Shown: positions 7,422 through 15,799, counted from the stretch's first letter. The stretch is DNA of 19,093 bases from Gammaproteobacteria bacterium (GCA_006227085.1 SBFY01000081.1:1-19093), one strand, 5' to 3'. Translations and numbers: made by a program. The notes: generated by a model not told the origin, from the sequence alone.

Positions 7422-9155
7422 ATGAGTGAATCGCCAGCAGGAAAGCGTTCGTGGGTGTTGGTGCTGTTTGGGCTGCCATTTGCTGCAGCCGGTATTGGCA
7501 TGTTGTTTTGGTTGTTGCTACCAGTGCTGCAGGAATGGCATGCCATGAAAAACTGGGTGCCGGTAACAGCCGAAGTGCTGGCAACAGAACTGGAATCCCA
7601 TCGGGGTGATGACAGCACCACCTACAAGGTAACAGCGCGTTACCAGTATGCCTACCAGGAGCGCACCTATGTGGGTGATCGCGTTGGCCTGTCCACAGGC
7701 AGTGACAACGTCGGTGACTGGCAACAGCGCACGGCATCGCGACTGCAACATGCCATGCAGTATCAGCAAGCGGTGACGGTATATGTGAATCCCGGGAATC
7801 CTGCAGAAGCCATCATCGATCGCGAGCTGCGTATTGGCATGCTGCTGTTTTACCTGGCGTTTGTGCTTATTTTCAGTGGCGTGGGTATCGGGATCATGCT
7901 GTTTGGCCTGAAAAAACGCCATACAGGAACGGGTATTGCCGATCCGCAGCAGCCCTGGTTATCGAGAACGGAATGGTCATCACCTGAATTGACGATATCC
8001 CCCAAAGCAGGGGTGTGGGCGATGTGGGGATTTGCCGCGTTTTGGTGTGCGCTTTCAGCCCCGGCGACATTCGCCATGAGGGATGAACTGCAAAAGGGTA
8101 ATTGGGCGATCCTGGTCATCCTGCTGTTTGACGCAATCGGTGTGTTCCTGGTGGTTTCGGCTATCCGGCACACATTGGCAGCCAAGCGGTTTGGTACCAC
8201 CGTGCTGCGGCTGGATCCGCATCCGGGCAGTATCGGTGGCCAGGTGGGTGGCTGCGTTACAGCCAGGGTGCCATTTGATGAAGCACAGGTGTTTTCCGTC
8301 AAGCTCAGCTGTATCCATACCTATACCCGCGGTAGTGGCAAGAACCGTAGCACCCATCATGAAACCCTCTGGCAGGATGAGCGCTTTTTCCATGCGCAAC
8401 GATCAGCGGATGATATGAGTGCGCTCTGGTTCTGTTTCGATGTGCCAGCCGGCTTGCCGGTATCGGAAGGGGCTTCATCCGATTTCCATCATTGGCAGTT
8501 GCAGGTAGGGGCGGAAATCCCCGGTGTCGATTTCGGGGTGGATTGGGAAATCCCTGTGTTTGCGACGGGCAAAGCCAGTGTGGAGGCCAGCCGTCAATGC
8601 CGTGAATCGCAGGAGGAAATCCTCGAAGCCCTGGATGAACTCATGCACCTGCGGCAAGTGCCCGGTGGTATCAGCCTGGATTATCGTGCCGGCCGGCATT
8701 GGCTGAGTGCGGTGATCTTGCTGCTGGTCGGTGCCGTGTTCACGGCAGTAGCGGTTTTCATGGGGCGCTCACTGGGCGGTATTGGCGAGACGGTCATCGC
8801 CGGGGTGATGGGTCTTTTCGGGCCGGCACTGCTGCTGGGCGGGGTTTGGCAGGGCCTGAACCGCCTGCGGGTGCATATCGATCACAGTACAGCCAGCATT
8901 CGCTATAGCCTGCTCGGGGTTCCGGTCTACTGGCGTGAGCTGCCATTGGCGGAAGTGCAGGGTTTGAGGGTGGTGAAAGGTTCACGGGTGCAAAGTGGCA
9001 ATGATATTACCCAGTATTACTCGCTGAAGCTGGAGCATCGTGATGGTAAGCGATACGGTATTGGTGACGGCTTTGAGGGCATCAGCCAGGCGCAGAAGGC
9101 CGCCGAAGCCATATCGGCATTGACGCGCGTGCCGGTCAGCGATGATACCTTGTAA
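7422..9155 (+). CDS. DUF3592 membrane protein
   Basis: A 577-residue membrane protein whose N-terminal part fits DUF3592: one TM helix (about 11-36), a soluble beta-rich stretch with WVPVTAEVL and the YVNPGNPAEAIID motif (121-133), and a second TM helix (138-163). Further helices are predicted at about 195-218, 227-248, 427-448 and 456-478, giving six. The soluble part between helices 4 and 5 (about 250-425) is beta-rich. The stretch after helix 6 (VHIDHSTASIRYSLLGVPVYWRELPLAEV) resembles a PH-like domain and is probably cytoplasmic. The function of the family is unknown. The start follows a purine-rich GGG rather than a strong Shine-Dalgarno site. It sits alone between a terminator and the Fur-controlled feo promoter, whose operator shares one base with its stop codon. 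Confidence 0.8.
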   Translation: MSESPAGKRSWVLVLFGLPFAAAGIGMLFWLLLPVLQEWHAMKNWVPVTAEVLATELESHRGDDSTTYKVTARYQYAYQERTYVGDRVGLSTGSDNVGDWQQRTASRLQHAMQYQQAVTVYVNPGNPAEAIIDRELRIGMLLFYLAFVLIFSGVGIGIMLFGLKKRHTGTGIADPQQPWLSRTEWSSPELTISPKAGVWAMWGFAAFWCALSAPATFAMRDELQKGNWAILVILLFDAIGVFLVVSAIRHTLAAKRFGTTVLRLDPHPGSIGGQVGGCVTARVPFDEAQVFSVKLSCIHTYTRGSGKNRSTHHETLWQDERFFHAQRSADDMSALWFCFDVPAGLPVSEGASSDFHHWQLQVGAEIPGVDFGVDWEIPVFATGKASVEASRQCRESQEEILEALDELMHLRQVPGGISLDYRAGRHWLSAVILLLVGAVFTAVAVFMGRSLGGIGETVIAGVMGLFGPALLLGGVWQGLNRLRVHIDHSTASIRYSLLGVPVYWRELPLAEVQGLRVVKGSRVQSGNDITQYYSLKLEHRDGKRYGIGDGFEGISQAQKAAEAISALTRVPVSDDTL

Positions 9156-9178
9156 ATGAGAATACTTCTCATTAAAAT
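9150..9178 (+). promoter_or_regulatory. Fur-type operator inside the feoAB promoter
   Basis: AATGAGAATACTTCTCATT (9155-9173) is a near-perfect 19-bp Fur box (8-bp arms, 3-base centre). It fills the spacer between a -35 element TTGTAA (9150-9155) and a -10 element TAAAAT (9173-9178), which are exactly 17 bases apart. Fur-Fe(II) bound here would block RNA polymerase, so feoAB should be expressed when iron is scarce. The leader to the feoA start would be about 28 bases. The -35 and the operator overlap the last codons and stop of the DUF3592 gene. Confidence 0.9.
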
Positions 9179-9212
9179 AGACGCACCCCAAGGCCGGTAT
9201 TGAGCAGTCCCG

Positions 9213-9446
9213 ATGATCATTTCCTTCGACCAGTTACAGCCGGGTGACCGTGCCCGCGTGGTGGCTTACCGCGGCGGTTCAACCGCGTATAACCGCCAGC
9301 TGATGAGCCTGGGGTTGGTGCCGGGCACTGAGTTCCTGGTGCGGCAACGTGCGCCATTGGGCGATCCCGTCGAAATCCTGTTTCGTGACTTCCGCCTGTC
9401 ACTGCGGGCCGATGAAGCGGCCGTCCTGCAGGTCGAAAAAATATGA
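9213..9446 (+). CDS. feoA: FeoA, ferrous iron transport accessory protein
   Basis: A 77-residue FeoA protein: a small cytoplasmic SH3-like beta-barrel that assists FeoB. Typical features are the opening FDQLQPGDRARVVAY, the central RQLMSLGLVPGTEF (about 29-42), and the RQRAPLGDPVEILFRDFRLSLRADEA run near 44-69. Its stop overlaps the FeoB start (ATGA, 9443-9446), so the two are translationally coupled. The Shine-Dalgarno sequence before ATG 9213 is weak; no other start gives a complete FeoA. Confidence 0.95.
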   Translation: MIISFDQLQPGDRARVVAYRGGSTAYNRQLMSLGLVPGTEFLVRQRAPLGDPVEILFRDFRLSLRADEAAVLQVEKI

Positions 9447-11764
9447 GTGATTACCGCACGGTTGCATTGGTCGGTAACCCGAACTGTGGCAAGACCACGT
9501 TGTTCAATGCCCTGACGGGTGCCCGCCAGAAAGTGGGTAACTGGCCCGGTGTGACAGTGGAGCGCAAGCAAGGGCATTTCAATCACGCCGGTCGCAAGGT
9601 CCAGGTGGTCGATTTGCCCGGCATCTATTCCCTGCATGTCTCCCGTGATGATGACTCGGTGGATTACCAGATCGCACAGGACTATATCCTGTCCGGTCAA
9701 CCGGACTTGCTGGTCAATATCATTGATGCAGCAAGTATTGAGCGCGGCCTGTACCTGACAACCCAGTTACTGGATGCCGGCATTCCCATGCTGGTGGCCC
9801 TGAACATGATTGATGTGGCTGACCAGCAGGGTATGCACATTGATCCGGTTGTGTTGTCAGAAGCGCTGGGTTGTCCGGTGGTGCCGATCGTGGCCAGTCG
9901 TGGTGAGGGGCTGGGTGCGCTCAAGGATGTGCTGGAGTGTTTGATCATTGAACCTGTGCCACATCCGGCACGCGTGGTTTTCCCGGACGATATCGAACAG
10001 GCATCCCGTGGTATCAGTCTCTTGCTGGAACAGCAGGGTGTGGCATGTTCACGCTTGCTGGCGATGGGTGTGCTTGAGGGTGACCGGCAGGTCTTGTCGC
10101 GCTTCCCGCCAGACTTGCAGGAACAATTGCAGGCGCAGGCACAGGCGATCCAGCATGAGCAAACCACTACAGACAGGGTGATTGCCGCCCGTTACCAGTG
10201 GGTGGACGGGATTACCTGGCGCGCGATCAAGCGGGATGCACGTTCCGGTCATCGCCTCACGGAAATGATGGACAAGGTGCTGCTGAACCGCTGGTTGGCA
10301 TTCCCGATTTTCCTGCTGGTGAATTACCTGATGTTCCTCTTCACCATCCATATTGGCAGTGCCTTTATCGATGTGTTCGATATTGTCGCAGGTGCGGTGT
10401 TTGTGGAGTTGCCGCGTCATGGTTTGATGGCCATGCAAGCGCCCGACTGGCTGGTCACCTTGCTGGCCGATGGCCTGGGTGGTGGTATCCAGTTGGTCGC
10501 AACATTTATTCCAGTGATTGCTTGCCTGTTCCTGTTCCTCGCGATCCTGGAAGATTCGGGATATATGGCGCGTGCAGCGTTCCTCGTTGATCGCCTGCTG
10601 CGTTCGGTGGGCTTGCCCGGTAAATCGTTTGTGCCGCTGATCGTGGGATTTGGTTGTAATGTGCCGTCGGTGCTGGCGGCGCGCACGCTGTCATCACAAC
10701 AGGATCGTATCCTGACGACCTTGATGGCGCCTTATATGTCCTGCGGTGCACGACTGACGGTGTACACCCTGTTTGCTACCGCTTTTTTTCCTGTTGGCGG
10801 GCAAAACGTGATTTTTGCCTTGTACCTGACCGGTATCATCCTTGCGGTACTCACGGGTTTCATGGTGCGTCGTTTTGTGTTCACTGCGGAACAGTCGCCG
10901 TTCATTCTCGAGTTGCCGCCATATCACATGCCAACGGTGCGCAGTATCCTGATCCATACCTGGCAGCGCTTGCAGGGATTTGTGATGCGTGCCGGCAAGG
11001 CCATCGTGCTGGTGGTGGTAGCGCTGTCATTCATCAACTCCATTGGCACCGATGGCAGTTTCGGTAACGAGAACACGGAAAAATCAGCCTTGTCCGAAGT
11101 TGGCCGTGTGCTGACGCCAGTGTTTGAGCCGATGGGCGTCAAACCGGATAACTGGCCCGCAACGGTGGGTATCTTCAGTGGTATTTTTGCCAAGGAAGTC
11201 GTGGTGGGTACCCTGGATGCCCTGTATGGGGACATGGCGCGCCTTGAAAACGGTGACGTGGAGGAAGCCGCATTTGATTTCTGGGCAACGGTTGCAGAAG
11301 GTTTCGCCACAGTGCCGGCCAACCTGTCTGGTATTACTGATGCCTTGCTGGATCCATTGGGAATCGGTGTCGGTGATTTGAGTGACCTGCAAGCGGCGGC
11401 TGAAGCGCAGGAGGTCACTGTCGACACGCTGGTGATGATGACCCGCCTGTTTGATGGTGAGTTGGCAGCGTTTGCATACCTGCTGTTCATCCTGCTGTAT
11501 TTTCCTTGCGTCGCGACCGTGGGAGCCATTTACAAGGAAGCAGGGCCAGGGTGGGCATATTTCTCTTGCGCCTGGAGCCTGGTGCTGGGCTATAGCAGTG
11601 CGGTGATCGTTTACCAGGCCGGGCATTTGCTGGTGTCACCGGGATCCGCCGCTGCATGGATCGGCGGTATGCTGGTGCTGGCGTTGGCTTGTTATGCTGC
11701 TTTGCTGCGTTTTGCACGCGTGCAGGCCCGCAAGGATAACCGCATCCCGATGGTTAACCTCTGA
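9443..11764 (+). CDS. feoB: FeoB, ferrous iron transporter
   Basis: A 773-residue inner-membrane Fe(II) transporter with an N-terminal G domain: G1 GNPNCGKT (11-18), G2 Thr38, G3 DLPG (57-60), G4 NMID (121-124), and a G5-like ASRGEG near 151-156. A helical GDI-like region follows (about 170-270). The membrane part then starts near 285, with the two conserved gate motifs: VGFGCNVPS (401-409) and YMSCGARLTVY (431-441). Length is normal for the family. The C-terminal tail is short and polar, and no FeoC gene follows. FeoB would supply iron to the cell, including the Rieske and extradiol enzymes encoded nearby, but this link is only by proximity. Expression is expected to follow the Fur operator before feoA. 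Confidence 0.97.
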   Translation: MSDYRTVALVGNPNCGKTTLFNALTGARQKVGNWPGVTVERKQGHFNHAGRKVQVVDLPGIYSLHVSRDDDSVDYQIAQDYILSGQPDLLVNIIDAASIERGLYLTTQLLDAGIPMLVALNMIDVADQQGMHIDPVVLSEALGCPVVPIVASRGEGLGALKDVLECLIIEPVPHPARVVFPDDIEQASRGISLLLEQQGVACSRLLAMGVLEGDRQVLSRFPPDLQEQLQAQAQAIQHEQTTTDRVIAARYQWVDGITWRAIKRDARSGHRLTEMMDKVLLNRWLAFPIFLLVNYLMFLFTIHIGSAFIDVFDIVAGAVFVELPRHGLMAMQAPDWLVTLLADGLGGGIQLVATFIPVIACLFLFLAILEDSGYMARAAFLVDRLLRSVGLPGKSFVPLIVGFGCNVPSVLAARTLSSQQDRILTTLMAPYMSCGARLTVYTLFATAFFPVGGQNVIFALYLTGIILAVLTGFMVRRFVFTAEQSPFILELPPYHMPTVRSILIHTWQRLQGFVMRAGKAIVLVVVALSFINSIGTDGSFGNENTEKSALSEVGRVLTPVFEPMGVKPDNWPATVGIFSGIFAKEVVVGTLDALYGDMARLENGDVEEAAFDFWATVAEGFATVPANLSGITDALLDPLGIGVGDLSDLQAAAEAQEVTVDTLVMMTRLFDGELAAFAYLLFILLYFPCVATVGAIYKEAGPGWAYFSCAWSLVLGYSSAVIVYQAGHLLVSPGSAAAWIGGMLVLALACYAALLRFARVQARKDNRIPMVNL

Positions 11765-11792
11765 TTTATTCCCGCAGGCAATCCGCTACAAT
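11765..11792 (+). promoter_or_regulatory. Candidate promoter of the LuxR-type regulator gene
   Basis: A TACAAT -10 hexamer (11787-11792) lies 25 bases before the regulator start in the 53-base gap after feoB. The -35 side is weak (TTTATT at 11765-11770, 16 bases upstream). No terminator hairpin is visible between feoB and this point, so read-through from feoAB remains possible. Confidence 0.45.
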
Positions 11793-11817
11793 GGCTTACC
11801 ACTAACAAGGGTATGTC

Positions 11818-12936
11818 ATGAAACCGGATGCCGCTTTCAGTGAATTGCTGGGCCTTATCTATGAAGGTCCGTTGGAAGCCGTTCCCTGGCAGTCATTCCT
11901 GTCGCGTTTCAAGGAAATCATGAATGCCTCGGTGACCACACTGGTCTTGCGTCCGCCGACAGCCGATGCGCGTGGCGTGATGCTGAATGATGGTGGTGTC
12001 ATGGATGTGATTGCATCCTATAACGAACGCCTCTATGCATTGGATCCGTTTGTCGACTTGCCGCCCGGCAAGGTGGTTAGCCTGCAGGAATTTATTGGCA
12101 CAGAAAACTTGCAGGCCAGCGATTTTTACCGCCTGTGCATGGAGCCGAGCGATCTCTGGGATATCCTTGGTGCGGACATGCAGATTCCCGGTGAGCTGGA
12201 AGCGCGTTTCCGCGTTTCACGTACACGCAAGCAAACCCGTTTCACTGAAAGCGAAAAGCGGCTCTGTGCGGCTATCCTGCCACATCTGGAGCGCTCCATC
12301 CGTTTGCACGCACGCATGAACCGTATTGAGTCAGAGCGGGCACTGTATGCCGGTGCGATGGGGCAGTTGGCGGTGGCCAGCATCCTGCTCGATGAAACCG
12401 GCAAGGTCTTGAACAGTAATGCACGTGCAGACCAGTTGCTGGCGAAGGGTACGGATGTGCTTATACGCGATGGCCGGCTGGCGTTGCAGGATAAACACCT
12501 GACCGATGAGCTGCATGCCTTGGTGATGGCAGTGCTGGCTAACCAGCGGCAGGGACGCACCAGCGTGGTAGAGGCCTTGCGTGTGCCGAGGGGTGAAGGG
12601 CAGATGGATTTGGGTCTGGTGATTCGGCCGGTACCCCATAACGAATGGTCCGAGGGCAAAGCCGTTCCCTCGGTTGCTATCTTTATCAGTGACCCGGAAG
12701 ATGCCACCGAAGCCCCGGTGCAGGTGATCACCAAACTGTTCGGCTTTACCCCGACCGAGGCGACGCTGGCGATCCTGCTGGCCAAGGGGCTGACGCTGGA
12801 TGAGGTGGCCGATACCCTGCATGTGAGCCGCAATACGGTCCGTACCCATTTGCGTTCCGTTTTTGCCAAAACCGGTGTCAGCCGGCAGGGCTTGCTGATT
12901 CGCCTGATCCTGCAGAGTGTGGCACCGCTTGCCTAG
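11818..12936 (+). CDS. LuxR-family transcriptional regulator
   Basis: A 372-residue cytoplasmic regulator. The C-terminal 66 residues (from about 307) are a LuxR/GerE helix-turn-helix: FTPTEATLAILLAKGLTLDEVADTLHVSRNTVRTHLRSVFAKTG, with the recognition helix near 337-353. Residues 1-170 look like a GAF-type sensor and about 176-300 like a PAS-type domain, but no cofactor motif is evident and there is no receiver domain or acyl-homoserine-lactone-binding signature. AAGGG (11807-11811) lies 6 bases before the ATG. It precedes the EthD-like gene. The steroid regulator TesR/TeiR of Comamonas testosteroni is also LuxR-type, so control of the catabolic genes in this window by a steroid signal is a reasonable inference, not shown. 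An alternative is control of the two following genes only. Confidence 0.85.
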   Translation: MKPDAAFSELLGLIYEGPLEAVPWQSFLSRFKEIMNASVTTLVLRPPTADARGVMLNDGGVMDVIASYNERLYALDPFVDLPPGKVVSLQEFIGTENLQASDFYRLCMEPSDLWDILGADMQIPGELEARFRVSRTRKQTRFTESEKRLCAAILPHLERSIRLHARMNRIESERALYAGAMGQLAVASILLDETGKVLNSNARADQLLAKGTDVLIRDGRLALQDKHLTDELHALVMAVLANQRQGRTSVVEALRVPRGEGQMDLGLVIRPVPHNEWSEGKAVPSVAIFISDPEDATEAPVQVITKLFGFTPTEATLAILLAKGLTLDEVADTLHVSRNTVRTHLRSVFAKTGVSRQGLLIRLILQSVAPLA

Positions 12937-12966
12937 GGGGTAAGCGCCAGCAAGGCGTGAATCTGA

Positions 12967-12996
12967 TTGTCCCCTTGCTGGAAACGGTGGTATAAA
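12967..12996 (+). promoter_or_regulatory. Candidate promoter of the EthD-like gene
   Basis: TTGTCC (12967-12972) and TATAAA (12991-12996) are separated by 18 bases, a plausible sigma70-type promoter about 50 bases before the chosen start at 13045. It lies in the 108-base gap after the regulator gene, which holds no convincing terminator. Support is from hexamer resemblance alone. Confidence 0.4.
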
Positions 12997-13044
12997 GATC
13001 CGGATAATAATGAAAGCGCAATGGAAGCGCCCAAGGGACTGGGT

Positions 13045-13755
13045 ATGATCAAGGCGATCTTCGGGTTTAATCTCAAGCGCGGCAAGTCGATGGCGGCTTA
13101 CCGGAAAAGCTTTGCTGCCTGGCGTGCTCCCAGGATCCTTGCCAACACCATTGCCCCCACAGGGCTATCGCTGATGTGGGCTGTGAAACCGGCGATTCCG
13201 CCCGGTCATCCCAAGCCGGTACCGGTACCCTATGAAGGGTTCACGATGAACTGGTTTTCCTCCGGTGAAGATTTTGGCAAGTATGCGGATACACCGTTGT
13301 TCAAGGAGCTGGCCGAGCACGGCCTGGAATGGTTGGAAGGTGCCCATGGTTACCTGGTGGATGAAGTGGTGCATTGGCGTGCGCCGCAACCGATCAAACC
13401 AGGCGAGCTTGTACAGGGTTTCAAGCTGATCGTTTATGCTTCACGCAAGCCGGGTATGCCTGCGGATGCGTTTGAAAAATATTATCGGGAAGTGCATGCG
13501 CCACTGGCGCGCAAACATCATCCAGCCATGATTGGCTATGTGCAGAATTTTGTGCGCAGCCCCCTGATGGGTGATTCCCCGTCCGTGGATGTGATTACTG
13601 AAATGCATTTCCATGATCGCACTGATTTCAAGCAGCACTTTTACCTGGACGATAGCAGTCCTGCGATTATCGCTGCCGATATCGAGCAATTCATGGACCT
13701 GTCCTCTGTTAAATGCCTGACCGTCGAAGAGATCGTGTACCAATCACCGGTATGA
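13045..13755 (+). CDS. EthD-like dimeric alpha/beta-barrel protein, two-domain
   Basis: A 236-residue protein resembling two EthD-type (dimeric alpha/beta-barrel) domains in tandem. The first starts MIKAIFGFNLKRGKSMAAYRK and runs to about VVHW (112); the second starts KLIVYASRKPGMPADAFEKYYREVHAPLARKH near 129 and contains the EMHFHD and EEIVY strands typical of the fold. Members include proteins needed for some P450 or oxygenase systems and small decarboxylases or isomerases; the function here is not determined. ATG 13045 is chosen because AAGGGA (13033-13038) lies 6 bases upstream and the fold begins there; ATG 13021 would add eight residues. The stop overlaps the next start (ATGA, 13752-13755). 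Its place after a LuxR regulator, among catabolic genes, suggests a step or accessory role in steroid degradation. Confidence 0.75.
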   Translation: MIKAIFGFNLKRGKSMAAYRKSFAAWRAPRILANTIAPTGLSLMWAVKPAIPPGHPKPVPVPYEGFTMNWFSSGEDFGKYADTPLFKELAEHGLEWLEGAHGYLVDEVVHWRAPQPIKPGELVQGFKLIVYASRKPGMPADAFEKYYREVHAPLARKHHPAMIGYVQNFVRSPLMGDSPSVDVITEMHFHDRTDFKQHFYLDDSSPAIIAADIEQFMDLSSVKCLTVEEIVYQSPV

Positions 13756-14795
13756 GTCGGTTCTCCTGCACCTTGCTGCTGGCTTGTCTCGCCCATTGGG
13801 CGTTTGCTGATCAATTGTTGCGTGATCCCGGCTTTCGCCTCGGGGTGTCGGTGGCGGCTGTGGCGGCCGAGCAAATCGGTGACATGAAGCGGCCACGGAT
13901 TGAAGGTCACGTGCAGGTCGCCGATACCACGTCATCACCGATATGGATGCTCGCGCAATGGGGCAGTCGATCGAGCTTGTTGGGAGAATATTCAGCCACA
14001 TGCCGTGAGGGGCGCGTGTGTCGCCATGTGCTGCAGGAGGGGCGTGAGTCCAAGGCTGTGGTGCTGGATGATGGCGATTTTGATATTCGCCTGCGCAGTG
14101 ATGGCCTGGCTGAATTCACATCACGCTATGATGACGGCCGACTGTACTTGCAGCCCGGTGAAACCTGGCCGCATTTGCTGGTTTCGCAACCTGTCCGTTC
14201 GCGAGCCATTGCTGATTACGACAGCATGGTGTTGCGTTTTGATGCGCGGCTGGATGAAAACAGCCCGCATGTACAGGATGGCTATGATGCGCGCATCCAT
14301 GCGGCACGCTTTGTGATTGCCCTGAACCTGAAAAACCGGTTTACGCACGATTTCATCTGGGTGATGTTGCCCGTGTATGACGATCGTTGGCCGATGAGCC
14401 AACACGGTTGCCAGAAGTGCAGTGCAGGCCCTGATGATGAGCCGGTTTGCCTGGCGCCAGAATCGATGAATACACCTGGGCAGTGGCGATGCCCGCACGA
14501 TGCTGTGCGCACGGGTACAGGCGAAGTCCTGGGGACTTCCCGCATGCTGTTCCGGTTGCCGAGTGCATCATTCGTCGACAGGCCGCTGCAGCCGGGAATA
14601 TGGGTGCCCCATGAGATTGATTTGAAGCCGTGGTTGCTGGAAGCCTTGAAGGCGGCTACCGGTCAGGGGGAAAGGGGCTTCCTGTACCAGCCAGCAGATT
14701 TTCGCCTGGCATCCATCAGCCTGGGTTGGGAGATATCGGCCCTGAACCGGGTCAGCCTGTCACTCAAGGGCTTGTCGCTGGAAGCCACACGCTAG
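13752..14795 (+). CDS. Secreted protein of unknown function
   Basis: A 347-residue protein I do not recognise. It starts with a clear signal peptide, MSRFSCTLLLACLAHWAFA, with likely cleavage after Ala19, so it is exported to the periplasm or beyond; no lipobox cysteine is at the cleavage point. The mature part is mostly predicted beta strand, with acidic runs (VVLDDGDFDI, DARLDEN) and five clustered cysteines between about 217 and 256 in two short CxxC-like groupings (GCQKCS and CLAP..RCPHD) that could form disulfides or bind metal. The overall look is that of a beta-sandwich or lectin-like fold, but this is only an impression. The start is coupled to the EthD-like gene through ATGA. The stop at 14793-14795 overlaps the stop of the convergent dehydrogenase gene. 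A periplasmic role in steroid uptake or binding is possible but unsupported. Confidence 0.75.
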   Translation: MSRFSCTLLLACLAHWAFADQLLRDPGFRLGVSVAAVAAEQIGDMKRPRIEGHVQVADTTSSPIWMLAQWGSRSSLLGEYSATCREGRVCRHVLQEGRESKAVVLDDGDFDIRLRSDGLAEFTSRYDDGRLYLQPGETWPHLLVSQPVRSRAIADYDSMVLRFDARLDENSPHVQDGYDARIHAARFVIALNLKNRFTHDFIWVMLPVYDDRWPMSQHGCQKCSAGPDDEPVCLAPESMNTPGQWRCPHDAVRTGTGEVLGTSRMLFRLPSASFVDRPLQPGIWVPHEIDLKPWLLEALKAATGQGERGFLYQPADFRLASISLGWEISALNRVSLSLKGLSLEATR

Positions 14796-15799
14796 CCGAT
14801 GGGGTTCGGGGCTTGCACGATATGGGCACACGGCAAGCCTTGCCCAAGGCAGCGGATGTTTTCCAGCGTGGTTTCCGCAATATGCTGCATGGCATTGCTG
14901 GTGAAAAACGCCTGGTGCCCGGTGATCAGCACGTTCGGGAAAGTGGTCAGGCGTGCGAACACATCATCCTGGATCACCTGGTTGGAAAGATCCTCAAAAA
15001 ACAGGGCATCCTCTTCCTCGTACACGTCCAGCCCGACATGGCCGATATGGCCGGATTTCAGCCCCTGGATCAATGCGCTGCTGTCAATGACGGCGCCGCG
15101 GCTGGTATTGATGAGCATGACGCCCGCTTTCATTTGGCGGATAGCGTGCCCATTGATGAGGTGATGGGTGTCCGGCGTCAAAGGGCAGTGCAGGCTGATG
15201 ATGTCACTGTCCTGGAGCAGGGTTTCCAGTGGCACATAGGTGACGCCGCTTGATTGCAATGGGATGGATACCACGGGATCAAATGCCAATACACGGCAAC
15301 CAAAACCCTGCATGATGTTTGCAAACACACTGCCAATACGGCCTGTGCCAATCACGCCCACTGTTTTGCCATGCAGGTCAAAGCCCAGTAGCCCACCTAA
15401 TGAGAAGTTGCCCTCGCGAACGCGGTTCCAGGCACGATGTGTCTTGCGATTCAGTGTCTGGATCAGGGCGACGGCATGTTCCGCAACGGCATAAGGGGAG
15501 TATGCGGGTACACGGGCGACCGTCATGCCCAGTGACCGGGCGGCTTCCAGGTCAACCTGGTTGAAACCGGCACAACGCAGCACGATATAGCGGGTGCCGC
15601 CTTTGGCAAGGATATCCAGTGCTTTGGCGTCCGCATGATCATTCACGAACAGGCAGACGGCCGGGAATCCTGCTGCAAGTGGCGCTGTCACGCAGTCGAG
15701 GTGTGCATCGATATACACCAGTTCATGACCGTGACGGGTATTTTCCCGGTCGAGGAATTCGCGGTCATAGGCGCGCGCACTGTAGATAGCAACTTTCAT
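14792..15799 (-). CDS. ldhA: D-lactate dehydrogenase-like 2-hydroxyacid dehydrogenase
   Basis: A 335-residue D-2-hydroxyacid dehydrogenase closest in look to fermentative D-lactate dehydrogenase (NADH-dependent pyruvate reduction). Visible features: substrate loop LRCAGFNQVDL (74-84), the NAD motif GVIGTGRIG (148-156) with the nucleotide-binding Asp174 (AFDP), and the catalytic set Arg234 (NTSRGAV), Glu263 (DVYEEE) and His295 (TGHQAF). Length is typical. AAGGG (15806-15810) lies 7 bases before the start. The start overlaps the terC stop (ATGA read on this strand), so the two form an operon. At the other end it meets the secreted-protein gene tail to tail. Substrate could be another short 2-oxo acid. 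Its link to the steroid genes is only positional. Confidence 0.88.
   Translation of the reverse strand: MKVAIYSARAYDREFLDRENTRHGHELVYIDAHLDCVTAPLAAGFPAVCLFVNDHADAKALDILAKGGTRYIVLRCAGFNQVDLEAARSLGMTVARVPAYSPYAVAEHAVALIQTLNRKTHRAWNRVREGNFSLGGLLGFDLHGKTVGVIGTGRIGSVFANIMQGFGCRVLAFDPVVSIPLQSSGVTYVPLETLLQDSDIISLHCPLTPDTHHLINGHAIRQMKAGVMLINTSRGAVIDSSALIQGLKSGHIGHVGLDVYEEEDALFFEDLSNQVIQDDVFARLTTFPNVLITGHQAFFTSNAMQHIAETTLENIRCLGQGLPCAHIVQAPNPIG

Noticed and set aside
10924..11529. Minus-strand open frame of 201 codons
   Set aside because: Antisense to feoB, with low-complexity Ser/Thr/Ala/Pro-rich translation and no recognisable domain.
11700..11817. A feoC gene after feoB
   Set aside because: The gap after feoB is 53 bases and holds no open frame resembling FeoC.
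12937..12960. GCGCC-AGCAA-GGCGT as a terminator after the LuxR gene
   Set aside because: The stem is short and no T run follows, so I do not call it.
12967..13044. Longer N-terminus for the EthD-like protein
   Set aside because: The extension overlaps a possible promoter and precedes the EthD fold; the AAGGGA site favours 13045.
14630..15253. Plus-strand open frame of 207 codons
   Set aside because: It overlaps the end of the secreted-protein gene and runs antisense to the dehydrogenase gene, whose motifs are clear.
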